This document shows, one piece after another, positions 11,654 through 22,800 of a stretch of DNA of 64,000 nt (the first letter of the stretch is position 1; each line of letters begins with the position of its first letter). Location of the stretch: contig JANTQA010000029.1 of the NCBI GenBank assembly GCA_027625915.1, positions 4,774,001 through 4,838,000 of the forward strand, in the 5' to 3' direction. The position numbers and the translations under genes are program-made. The DNA is from Anaeramoeba flamelloides (lineage: Eukaryota; Metamonada; Anaeramoebidae). The notes beneath the pieces are model-generated. The model searched no databases, was not told the origin of the DNA, and saw only the letters and a list, made by a program, of their open reading frames with translations.

Positions 11654-13376
11654 AGCTAAATTTCAAAAATAGGGTCATCATTAGTATTTTCTAAATTATT
11701 GGTATGTGTGTTGTGTTAACCAAATATTCTGAACCCAACATCTTTTAAAAGTCATTATTGAATATTTAATATCAAGAAACAATCTTCCTTTAATGAAAAT
11801 TTCCCAAATTTGAATTCATTTTTTTGCAATTTTTCTTTCAAAATGATTCCATATTTTTATTTTTATGTTGAATGAACAAGAACATTTTTGAAAAATGTTA
11901 ATATTCAAGAGATGAGATTAATTAGCATTGGAGAAAGGGATTGTAAAATTCAAAGAAAGTAAAACACCCAAGAAGTGTTTGCTTCGAAAACAAGTATCAA
12001 CCAAATTTGCTTTAATGAGTTACAATGGTTCCTTGAAAAGTGAAGAAATAGCAAGATCAAATGAGATCTTCTTTTCTCTTTCATTTAGAGACAATTTGAT
12101 GAATGTGATCGTATTCATTTTATCTTTGAGTTCTTTGTTGTACATTCAAAAAATTGGTTTTGTTTTCACCTTCTTTTCTTTTTCTTTTTCTTTTTCTTTC
12201 TTTTGTTGAGATTCTTTTTATCTTGAAAAAGGTATCAAGGATAGTTTGGGTTGATACCAAATGGGTAAATAGTAAAAATCTGATAACTCTGATGGAAAGT
12301 TGTTTCAAAAGGTTCTTGGAAGCAATGGTGAATCTTAAATGGATAATTTTAAGATGAAAAATCATTTCAAAAATAGGGTCAGATTTATTTTTTTCTTTAT
12401 GGGTTTCTTTTCTCTATTCTTTTATTAGAAATAATAATTAAAACAGAAAAGGGTGTTTTAGACAGTTATTTTTTAGTTTTAAGTTCTGATTTTTCTGGGT
12501 TGAGTTTTGGTATTCACTAAATGAGAAACTACAATTTTTTTTCAATCAAAAATTTGCCCCTATTTTTGAAATTAAGCTTATATAAAGGGTTTTCTAAAAG
12601 ACCCGAGAAAGCAATTAGTTATTATGGAATAGAAAAAAATAAAAAACAATCATAAAGATCTCAAAAAGTGTCAAAGTGTGACAAATTCAAAATTAATACA
12701 GTTGTTTTCAAAAAGATATACAACAGCCATTCGAATTGGAAATTGAGTGTTTCTCTTTGGTTCTTTTTTCAAAAAATGTCCTCTTTTTTGATTTTTGATT
12801 TTTGGAGATCGATGACCCTTCACATGTTGGTCTGTTTTTGATTGGTATTAGGCACCCATAAAAACTACCAAATATTTTTTTCCATTTGGAATAATTATTT
12901 TTCACCTGAATGACTTGATTAAAACTAAATAATTAAAAAATTAACCCTGATATTCTTTTTTAAGAAATATTTTCACAGGTTGGAAATACATTGAAAATAC
13001 AAGTAGTTTGATAAAGAGGAAACAAAAGTAATTAATCTTAAATGTTTTTATAATAACAATTATTGAGGAAAAATTCAAAAAATTAAAAAATTATATAAAT
13101 AGCTACTTTTTAAAATTCTAAATCTAAATTATTAAATACCGGAATATTTTTATTTTGGGTTTCTATTTTTAGATTTGGAAAAAAAAATTAAAAAATGAAA
13201 TAAAAATTCCTAATTGTTATCTTTGGTAAACAATCCTATAATTTATTGTTCAATGATATTTATAATACATTTTTCATAGTCACAGAAACTATTTGAGCTA
13301 TTGACTACTAATATCATTTACTCCTAATTACTTTATACTTTGTTATAAATGAATATACTGTGAGGCTAATTCCTTC
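10785..13376. mobile_element. Diverged TTAA-family MITE interrupted by later insertions
   Basis: The left end, TTAA then GGGATG, lies at 10781-10790. A right end reading GGCTAATTCCTTCAG lies at 13364-13378. Internal blocks correspond in order to the complete copy at 24617-25360: 10860-10930 matches 24700-24780, 11220-11305 matches 24840-24910, and 13085-13380 matches 25070-25365 (sharing TTTTGGGTTTCTATTTTTAG). The extra DNA between them includes the TA-flanked element at 11654-12578 and a small inverted repeat at about 10998-11150 around TTTAGCTTTCC. No coding capacity. Confidence 0.55.
11654..12578. mobile_element. TA-flanked inverted-repeat element (Tc1/mariner-like MITE)
   Basis: Left end AGCTAAATTTCAAAAATAGG and right end, read inverted, AGCTTAATTTCAAAAATAGG form 22-23 bp terminal repeats. 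TA lies directly outside each end (11652-11653 and 12579-12580), the target duplication typical of Tc1/mariner elements. A third copy of the TTTCAAAAATAGGGTC motif at about 12366-12381 suggests a smaller related insertion within the right part. The left end abuts a CT/AT microsatellite (11617-11653). Open frames inside start at TTG and match no family I recognise. Confidence 0.7.
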
Positions 13377-13499
13377 AGAGGTTATTTTATTATCTTTTAA
13401 AAGCATGTCAAATTTATTCAATATATTTTAAATGGAAACTTAATATTTTGATCATTAAAAAAATTTTTATCGAATTAATTTGAAAACAAAACAGCTGTA

Positions 13500-13974
13500 T
13501 CTTTACTAGAATTTAAAATAATAGAGTACAATCTTTGATTTTTCTTTATTCTTTTGAATTCTGGATTGACACAGTTAGTTTTTACTTTGAGTTCTCTGTT
13601 TATTTTTAAAATGAATTAATTTTATAAATAAAACAGAAAACCCCAAGAAATTCAACTTTGGGTTTTTTTTTTTTACTTTTTGAAATAAATAGAAAATTTA
13701 TTAAATTTTCTTTTCTTTTGAGAAATTAAAACAAAACCACATTTATCTTTTCTAGAATTTAAAATAATAAAGTAAAATCTTTGATTTATCTTTATTCTTC
13801 CGAATTTTGGATTGGCGCAGTTATTTTTTTCTTTGAGTTCTATTTTTATTTGAAAAATCGAATAGATTTTATAAATAAAATAGAAAATCTCAAGAAATCC
13901 ATCTTTTAGTTTTTTTTTTACTTTTTGAAAATAATAGAAAATTTATTAAATTTTCTTTTTATTTCTTCAATTAA

Positions 13975-13975
<1 letters not shown>
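13500..13975. repeat. Tandem duplication of a unit of about 246 bp
   Basis: Two head-to-tail units begin at about 13500 and 13746. Both contain CTAGAATTTAAAATAATA, then ATCTTTGAT, a GAATT.TGGATTG.C.CAGTTA block, TTTTATAAATAAAA.AGAAAA and AATAGAAAATTTATTAAATT in the same order. Divergence is scattered point changes and small indels, so the duplication is not very recent. Confidence 0.75.
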
Positions 13976-14006
<31 letters not shown>

Positions 14007-14009
14007 GGG
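13973..14009. repeat. Homopolymer junction A26 then G11
   Basis: A run of 26 A is followed directly by 11 G, then TACTCTACAGC. G runs of this length are otherwise absent from the window. It could be a real A/G tract or an assembly or amplification artefact. Confidence 0.8.
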
Positions 14010-14100
14010 TACTCTACAGCACTCAACGACACTCTAACGTATTGTATAGTACTCGACAGACGCTTTTATTAAGTTTTACAGAATTCAAAAGAATAGAGTA

Positions 14101-14297
14101 CAGTCAGTTTCACTTTTAAGGCACAAACTTTCAACGAAATTTAAGGCACAAAAAAATCTCAAATTAAGGCACAAAATTTGGAAATTTTTTTTTTACAATT
14201 TATTTTTACTAGAATTTGAATTTTGTGCCTTAATTTGAGATTTTTATTGTGCCTTAAATTTCGTTGAAAGTTTGTGCCTTAAAAGTGAAACTGACTG
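14101..14297. mobile_element. 197-bp hairpin MITE with TA target duplication, copy 1
   Basis: Near-perfect inverted repeats of about 75 bp start CAGTCAGTTTCACTTTTAAG and contain three GGCACAAA-type motifs on each arm, separated by an AT-rich spacer. TA flanks both ends (14099-14100 and 14298-14299). The TA plus CAGT start is the usual Tc1/mariner signature. A diverged second copy lies at 55471-55669. No coding capacity; transcribed through, it would fold into a long hairpin. Confidence 0.85.
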
Positions 14298-14739
14298 TAA
14301 AAGTATAGATTTTCTTTAATTCTAACTAACTCTGGAAAATCCGTTACCCAAAATATTAATCATCCAAAGACTCTTTCAATATTATATTTTATTAGAAAAA
14401 GAGCACCATTTTATAATTATTAGCAATTATTTATTAAAAAAAATATCCCCAAGTTTAATTAAACAAAAATTCAAATCACAGTGATTTAAAAATATTACTA
14501 CCCCAAAACACCTTTTTACTTAATTATAAAGTTTTAAAAAAGGTGGTACTATCAACAACAATAAAAAAATAAACACAATAGACTGAAGAATTTGAAGTTC
14601 TAAAATGTTGGTTATATTACACATAAACTGTATTTAAAAAATTATGAAATGCTAACTAAAGTATTCGTAACTTCAAACTTGTAAATATTAATTTGTTATT
14701 GAGAAAAGTAAAAAAAAATAATTCCTAGATAAACCGAAT

Positions 14740-15545
14740 TTTAGAAGAGCGAATTTGAAAAAATATTCAGATCTACAAAACATAAGGTATTAGTTCCACC
14801 ATGATTTAGTCTATAATAAAAGTCTGTTGTATTTGGATGTTTCTAAAATATGTACTGCATAGTTCACATGGCATTAAAAAATCAATAATAAATCTAATTG
14901 CGTAATAAATTATTACATTTTTTGACTCAATATCACTATTAAAAAATAGTTAATTTAGAAATTGTTTTTTTTTAATTCCCTTTCCAAATATAAAAAGAAA
15001 CCAAAATATTATTATTACGTTATGTAATAATTCATATTTAGAACATTCTAAAAGTTTCTATTTTTATCATTTTTTAATTACAAAGATAAACTCAATAATA
15101 ATTCACATAAAAACCCAAAAACTGGTTTAGTTTTGTTTACTTTTTATAAAACTTGTTATAACATCAAAATATTTCCAACATTTCAGAAATAATTTGTCAA
15201 ACGAATCTATTCATTTTGTTAATTTATTATTTTTTATAAAAATTGATATTTGTAGAAATTTATCTACATTTTTCCATAAATTTAAGAAAGAAATTTTGCA
15301 ATTTTGGAGTCTGAATATTGATATTTAACCGTAAAAATTTGTGAAAAATCCATATTTTTTTTCTGAAATTCTTGGGTTTTTTATTAATACAGTATCATTT
15401 GTAATTGATATGACTCACTTTTAGCACTATTTTATAAATTCGTTTTGAGGAGACATTTGAACCCTGTAGTACTAATGCGATTTACACCCAATAAAAAAAT
15501 ATACTTTTAACTTAGAGTTCTTATTGGTAGACAGTAACTCCTTAA
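14740..15545. mobile_element. Degenerate TTAA-family MITE copy
   Basis: The end at 15410-15545, with GTACTAATGCGATTTACAC and ending CTCCTTAA, parallels the right end of the 24617-25360 element. The stretch 14830-14960, with TAATTGCGTAATAAATTATT, matches the same right-end sequence in inverted orientation. This fits an element with long terminal inverted repeats. The left limit is uncertain. Confidence 0.45.
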
Positions 15546-17256
15546 ATGGGTTAAAAAAGTTTGAAGAAGTAAAAAAAAAGCAGAAAAAAAAGAATTGTCA
15601 AAAACAATTCTTTTTCTGTTAATTATATAAAAGAACTGCCCTACATTAACAAACAAAACTTTTTTATGACAAAATAAATAGTTAAGATCTTTGAATTTCA
15701 TTCTTTTGTAAACAAAAAGAAGATAGATTATTTTGATTTCTTTTTAACAAAGGAAAACCTAAAACTCAATTTTTAAAAAATTTTTGATATTTATTTCTCA
15801 TAAGTATCTACGACATTTTGATGTTGTCTGAATTCCAAATTATTAATCCACTGTGTACCAAAATTTAAAAAACTTGGGATTATCATAACTAAAAGATTGT
15901 TATGTTTGAAATTGAAATTAATATACTTTTCTCTGAAGAGTTTTAATAGGTGTAAAATATCACTTTTTTATACTTAATAAAAAGAATTTTTGAACAAAAA
16001 AAGATTTCTATATTATTAAAAAGAACAATTACTCAGGTAATGTAGTTTGGTGAAGGTTAATAATATTTTATTTAAATGAGTTTAAAAAAATTTTTGATCT
16101 TTGAAAAATAAATGATCTCTAAAAAAAAAAAATAAATTTAAAATTAAATATATCAGAATCAATATTAATTCACAAAATATTGAATAAAAAGAATCTAAAT
16201 AGTTTAAAAATCAATTATTGAAACAAGAAAAATATTGGGTATTTTGTTAAATTTAAAGATATAGAAATATAAAATTCTATTTTCACTTTCAAAAAAGACA
16301 CATAATTTAATAATCTAAATATTTTTTGTTGGATTTTTGTCATTAAACAACTATTGATAAATATATAGTTAATATAATATATTCAAACTATATTATACAA
16401 AGTAATATTGGTTGAATTTTTGTAAAAAAAATAAATTCAATTTAAAATCCATTCTAAATATGAAACAAAATTATAAAATAAATTGTCCGATATTCAAACT
16501 AAAGGATGAAAACTAAGATATTTATTAAATTTTGTGAAAGAAAATTAAAATATAATTTGAAAAATCCCTTTTTAAAATTAAACAAAAAAAATATAATAAA
16601 TTACTCGGTAAATGCTCTTTTTTCCTCTTTATTTTTATTTTTTCTTTTTCTTTTTCATTTATTTATTATTATTCTTATTTTTTTCTCTCTTTTTCTTTTA
16701 TTTTCTTAGCACTTTGGTGTTTTGTTTAATTTAATGTATCAACTTTTTTATTGTTACCTTTTGAAAATATTCGTGAGCAAAATGGTACCAGTTAATATGG
16801 TTTCTGACTCCAATCTTTGTTTTTCATTGTCCAAGCATTTTATTCTTGATCCAAAAAAGAAGATTAATTAAAAATCAATGATTTCAAAATAAATATCAAA
16901 CATTATACTTCATACAAAATTAAAAAATCAAAAATCTTCAATTTAGAACTTTTCTCCTCACATTAAATGAATTTGTAGTTATTTAATTTTTTGTTTAAAA
17001 TATTTCTATTCGTAAAGTTTAAAAAATATTTTTAGATCAAAAACCCATGAGAAGTTTCCACTTCATTGAAACATCAAAGGTTACAATAGTTCTTTAAAAG
17101 ATAACCAGATAATACACACAAAAAAAAAAAAAAAAAAAAAAATTAAAAAAAAAAAAAAAAAATAAAGATACCTTATCTATATTAAAAATATACAATATCA
17201 TTTATTTATACCAAAAAATTATTTAATATTAATTGTTATTTTTTTATTAAAAAATA

Positions 17257-17288
<32 letters not shown>

Positions 17289-17888
17289 CTATTTTCAAAA
17301 AAAGAGGTGTAAATTTATTTTAAAATATATTTATAAGACCCAATTTAATAAAACTATTTAAATATACAAAATCATTAACAATTATTTATTTATTCTGGAT
17401 AATAACACAATTTGATTGTTCGTATGATATTATATAAATAAAAGCCATTTAAATTTGTGATCTCTATTTTATAAGATATTTTCCAAGGTAATAAATTTTT
17501 TCATCGTTATTTTCATCTTTTTGATTGTAAAAAATATTTTCCTTAGAGGGTTAATCTTTGTAAAATTTTCAATAGAAGGAAAAACTTATAACTGTATTTC
17601 TATTATTTAAAAAATCGTTTGTGTCTTGAACAAATTGCTCGTTTGTTATTGAAATTATCCATGCATATTATTCTCCAAAAAAAAAAAATGTAATTTATTT
17701 TTTTTTTTTGATTATTTAGAATTATTCCAATGATAATATTTTGAAATAAAGACAATAGACATTGGTTCAATTAATATTAATATTTTTATTGATTTGATAT
17801 TACCAATTTACAAATAGAACGACTAACAGAGAGACTTTTATAAAACTTGTAAAAAAAAGCAAATTCCCCATTTTTTTTGGAAATACCT

Positions 17889-17920
<32 letters not shown>

Positions 17921-17976
17921 GCAAGAAACGTCAGCATTTCAGTATATTACAATTATGTTTTTAAATCGTTTGTGAT
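15546..17976. other. AT-rich intergenic region with microsatellites
   Basis: No gene could be supported. Landmarks are poly-A runs at about 17119-17162, a CA/TA microsatellite at about 17258-17288 and a TA run at about 17896-17920. The last lies just beyond the 3' end of the B-box gene. Confidence 0.55.
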
Positions 17977-19769
17977 TTATTTTTTTTTAAATTTATTTAT
18001 TTTTTTTTTTTTTCCTTTGATCGCAATTTTTTTTGATTTTATTTTTTTGATTCCTCTTTTTTTTAATTTTTTAGTATCTAATCTTGATTTTGTTTGTGAT
18101 TTTGGTTTTGATTTTGATTTTGATTTTAATTTCATTTTCTCAATTTTCTTTTTTTTTTCTTGTTGTAACCATTTTTGTTTAAAATATAAAACTGATTTAA
18201 TTATTAATTGTTTATCCTGTTCGCTTTGTGATAAGCAACTTAACCCCTTAGTAAAAGACCGGGAAGTGATTTTTAGAATATTGTTTTCAGATTTATGGTT
18301 AAACAATTCTGGGTTATCACAGAATGCAAATCTGAAAAAGGTCAAATTCCCTAATCCGATTTTTATACACTCTCTACGAATTTTCAAATAGCCTCTTTGG
18401 TAAGGGTTGCCCCTTTTCAAAACGATGTATAAAATAAAGTTGACTCCATTTTTTTCATAAAATCTTTCCATTAATTGCATGAGTGATTGCTTTTTTTTCA
18501 CCAACAGCCAACCTGATAATCGTTTCTCAAATGTTTGGCGATAGAAAATGGGCCTTGGTATTTCAGATGATAGAAGGGATTTTGATGGTATCCTGTCGAT
18601 TTCTGGGCACATACCAAATAGGTGTGGCCTTTTGGAATATCGGCAAAATAAATATAAGGTCAACAAACAAACCTTTTGTTCATGGCTAGAATCTGCTCTG
18701 ATAATAAAAGTTTGATTTTTTTTTGTTAATTTAATTACAAATATTTCTCTGATCGTTTTATGGATATAAATCCGAATTGAATTATTCCATTTTTCTCGAA
18801 CAATTTCAGATTTGTCTTCTTTATAAATTAGTCTGAACAATGGTCTGTCAATGTGGATTTCTCCCTCCTCATATGTCTGCAGTGCATTTGAGCATATTTT
18901 AACCTTGAATAAAGATCTTCCCCTTTGCATTTTCTTTCTTGCTTCCTTGAATGATCTCATAACTCGTCTTTTCACCCTTGCAATGATTTTTTTTTCTTTG
19001 GGCCTTGTCGATTTTAGTTCGTTGTCTTGTTTTCCATTTAAATAAGAGAATAAATAAAAGCATTCATAAGCATATCTGGTTGTTGTTCCAATTTTCTGCA
19101 TATTTTTGCATAGATCTTGAAATAGTTCCAATTCCTTTGTTTTCGCTTTCATCATTTTTGGGAGAAGTTGGAAGTCTGGCCCAATAGATAATAATGCTTT
19201 TGGCTTAAATTGCTTGATTGTAAATCCATTTTTTACCAGATAATTCGAATTATTACTATCCATTTTCCTTGGCCCTAATAGACTATACGATCGGGGTCTT
19301 TTAAAAGGAAATCTCCCCAAATTCGCTAATCGTTGACTTAAAGTTAACTCTGGATTGCTTGCATTACTTTGTCTATTCCTGTTTATTCTGTTCCGATTTA
19401 TTCCATTCCGATTTCTTTCATTCGGATTTAATTTGATCCTTGTTGCAACTCTTTTCTGTGGATTTATTTGATTAGAATTTATTATTCTTGATTTTTCTCC
19501 ACTTTCCTTTTCCTTTTCATCACTTTCACTTTCACTTTTATATTTTTTCTCTTTTCCGCTCCAACTTTCACTATCACTTAAATTCTTATGTAATTTTAAT
19601 TTGATTTCTTTTTTTTTTCTTTTTTTATTTTTATTGACAGTTCTAATTGTGGTATTACTACTAGAAGTTTCGCTATCAACTTCAGATTTGGTTTCTGTTT
19701 GTGATCTTGATTCAGATTCCAATTTGATTTCATTTAAAGTCTTTGACTTGGACATTTTCATCCCCTTTC

Positions 19770-19822
<53 letters not shown>

Positions 19823-22800
19823 TCATCATCACTGTAGTCGTCGTCATATCCACCAGTATTGTTGATAAACTTGTTATTAATTTCACTATTATTTGAATTA
19901 TTTTCTTTAATTTTTTCAAGTACAATCTTATTTTTATTATTTTGGTTTTTATTTTTATCGTTTTTTGAATAAATACGAACGCTATCACCCTGTTCATTGT
20001 TAATATCATCATCTTTATTGTTGTAATTATTGGTTAGTGTTTGTTTTAACTTATTTTCTTTTTTAGAATTGGTGTGTTTATTTTTTTTAGCTTGCAATAA
20101 AATTTCGTTTTTTTTTAATTTAATATTTCTAACAGAACTTAAATTTATTGGGGTAAATTTATTGAATTCTATTAATTTTTTATTCCTTCCTTTTAAATAA
20201 TAACCATTTGTAATGGCAAGAAGAATTGGTTCATGAACTGATTTATTATTTTGTAAACATTTTAAGCAATGAAAAAATTTACATTTCTTGCAATAATATT
20301 TTAAATATTTATTTGGGTGTCTGGAGCAAAAAATTAATGGTTGTACTTCGTGAATTCCTAAATAATGTGGGATGTGTTGATGTTTATTTATTTATATGAT
20401 TGTTTGTTTGTTTGTGGATATACATAATAAATTAATAATATTTTACCAAATTAATATTTTTAAATTAGTTAATTATTTTTTGGAAATTTTAAAGTTTGAG
20501 AAGAATGAGCCAGAAATTTCAACAAAATAACTAACACATGATTTTAAAATTTTTGTAATAAGGTTTTTCAAACTTCAATTTACTGATGAAAAAATTATTT
20601 ATTTTTGTTTTTTTTTGAAGTTTGGATGTAAAGAATAAAGTTATTAATTGCCAAAATTTTATGAATTTACTCTTGTAATTTACAAAAAAAATAAAACAAA
20701 AAATCTAACTGGTTCTCTAGATTTATTTTTGAATTCTTATTTTGTAAAAAAATATTTTTTTATTTTTTTTTAATATGTTTTATTGGAAATAATTTTTTTA
20801 ATTTTTTTGTAATCATATTATTTAATGATAACTAGATTTGTTTCAAAAATAATTATCAGTATCAAATGACATTTTACTTCAATAATTATTGAAGATCGGT
20901 GCTCCAAAAATCTAAGGAAGGGGGTTTAAAAATTCTTTTTGGAAATTAATAAAACTCAAAATTTAACATTGTAAGCAATTTAGTCATAACTGTTGAAGAG
21001 CTTGATCTAATTCAAATTTAACCAAGTTTTCAGAAATTTAATCTTTATAATAAATGAAATAAAACATTTTGTATTTTGCTTTTTTTGTAAATTATCATTT
21101 ATAAATCTTTCACAATTCATTAGTAAATTATTTTCTTTTTTTTTTTCTTTCTTCATTCAACAATATTATTTCTTTCTTCATTGTTTAAAATAATATTTAT
21201 TCCATAAATATTCATACTACGGTAACAAATATGAAAAATAAATGTAAAATATGAAATTCATTTTTACTAATTTTTGGTTTATTGTGGTACATTATTGAAT
21301 TATTTTATTTAATCGATAGATTTTCGGTCACAAAATTCATATTAAAAAGAAGCAGTGTATATTTACTGAAAATTCAATTTTTTTTTTTAGAAATTCAAAA
21401 ATCATTTTTTTTATAGATTGTTTTTTAATTATTCAACATCTTTTTCACATAATATTTTATCTGGGTAAGTAAAAATTCTTGAGATTTTCTGTGTTTTGTT
21501 TTATTTAATACAATTGTAATTTTTACTACAAAAAAAAAAAAAGAAAATTTGGGATGTTGTTTTTGATTTTTCAAAGTCCTGTTTAATATTTTAAGTGTTG
21601 CGGGGTATTTAGGTTCCTTTTAATCCAAAAAATAAGAAACAAATAAATTCCTCTTCTAGGTTTCGATTTTTACTCGAAAGTCTTTCGATTATCTGATCTA
21701 AAAAATCTCTAAACAATCTAAATACACAGTTAAATTGATGTAATCCAATCAGAAATTTAATTAAGTGAATCAAAACAATACAAAGAAACCACTGTTAGGT
21801 TTTAGTAAGTATTGTAAAGTGATCCATTTTTTTTAATTTTGTTTCTTAAATGAAAAAAAAATTAAGAGAAATTTTGTTGTGTTTTGATTTTTTGTTAGAA
21901 AATCATTTGGGTTTCGAAAGAAAAAAAAAAACATTAGAAAACATATACACTTTACAATTTTTTTTTTTTTTGTTCTAGCAGGTATAGTTATTTGTGTAAA
22001 TAGTTTCTTTTTACATTACAATTTATTTTGCATTTTTTGTTTAATATTATATACGAATTTTGAAATTAAGTTTTAATTTTTTCTCAAAATTGAATAAATA
22101 TGTCAGTTTTAATAATATGGTTTAAATAAATAATAATAGACAGATAATTATCAAAAGTTGATTAGTAATATAAAAATAATTAAAAATTAATTTAAATCAT
22201 TAAATTTTGTCTCATTTTTTTCTTTTCGAAAATTTTAATTTTACTACATGTTATTTCTGTAATTTTAAAAATAACAATATATACCATTTTTTTTTTTTAA
22301 GGATTCATTTTTAAACGATTTGGATTCTTTTTATTCAGCATTTGAAAAAAAATATATGCACTGGAAGGTTTAATTTGATTTTTTTTTTTTTATTCTGTTC
22401 TATCATTTTTTTTTTTTTCAAATACCCCAAGACTTTTTTTTATACATTTAAATCAAATATCCTTTGTCTTTCCAAAAAAAAAAATTGATATTAATTTTCT
22501 TTTTAACAAAAATAAGTGTTTTCGGTTATTAAATGAATTTTACGAAGTGTTAAAAAGGTGATATTTTACCCCTATTAAAACTTTTATAGCCACTTGAATT
22601 AGGTGAAGACTTTTTCAATTCAAAAAAAAAAAATACAACAAATACAATTTACTAAAAAATGGAATGATTTAAAAACACAATAATACATTTTTTGTTTTAA
22701 TTTTAAATGGTTATTTATAATCACATTTAAACAAATGGTTGATGAAATTTTCATCCTTCTATTTATAGAATGATCTAATTTTTTTTTTTTTTTAACTATT

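Noticed and set aside
11928-12365. Short frames on both strands inside the 11654-12578 element
   Set aside because: Non-ATG starts, T/C tract-driven composition, no transposase motif; the element looks non-coding.
19601-20012. Leu-rich plus-strand and Ile-rich minus-strand frames at the ATT triplet run
   Set aside because: Other-frame readings of the Asn run in the B-box gene.
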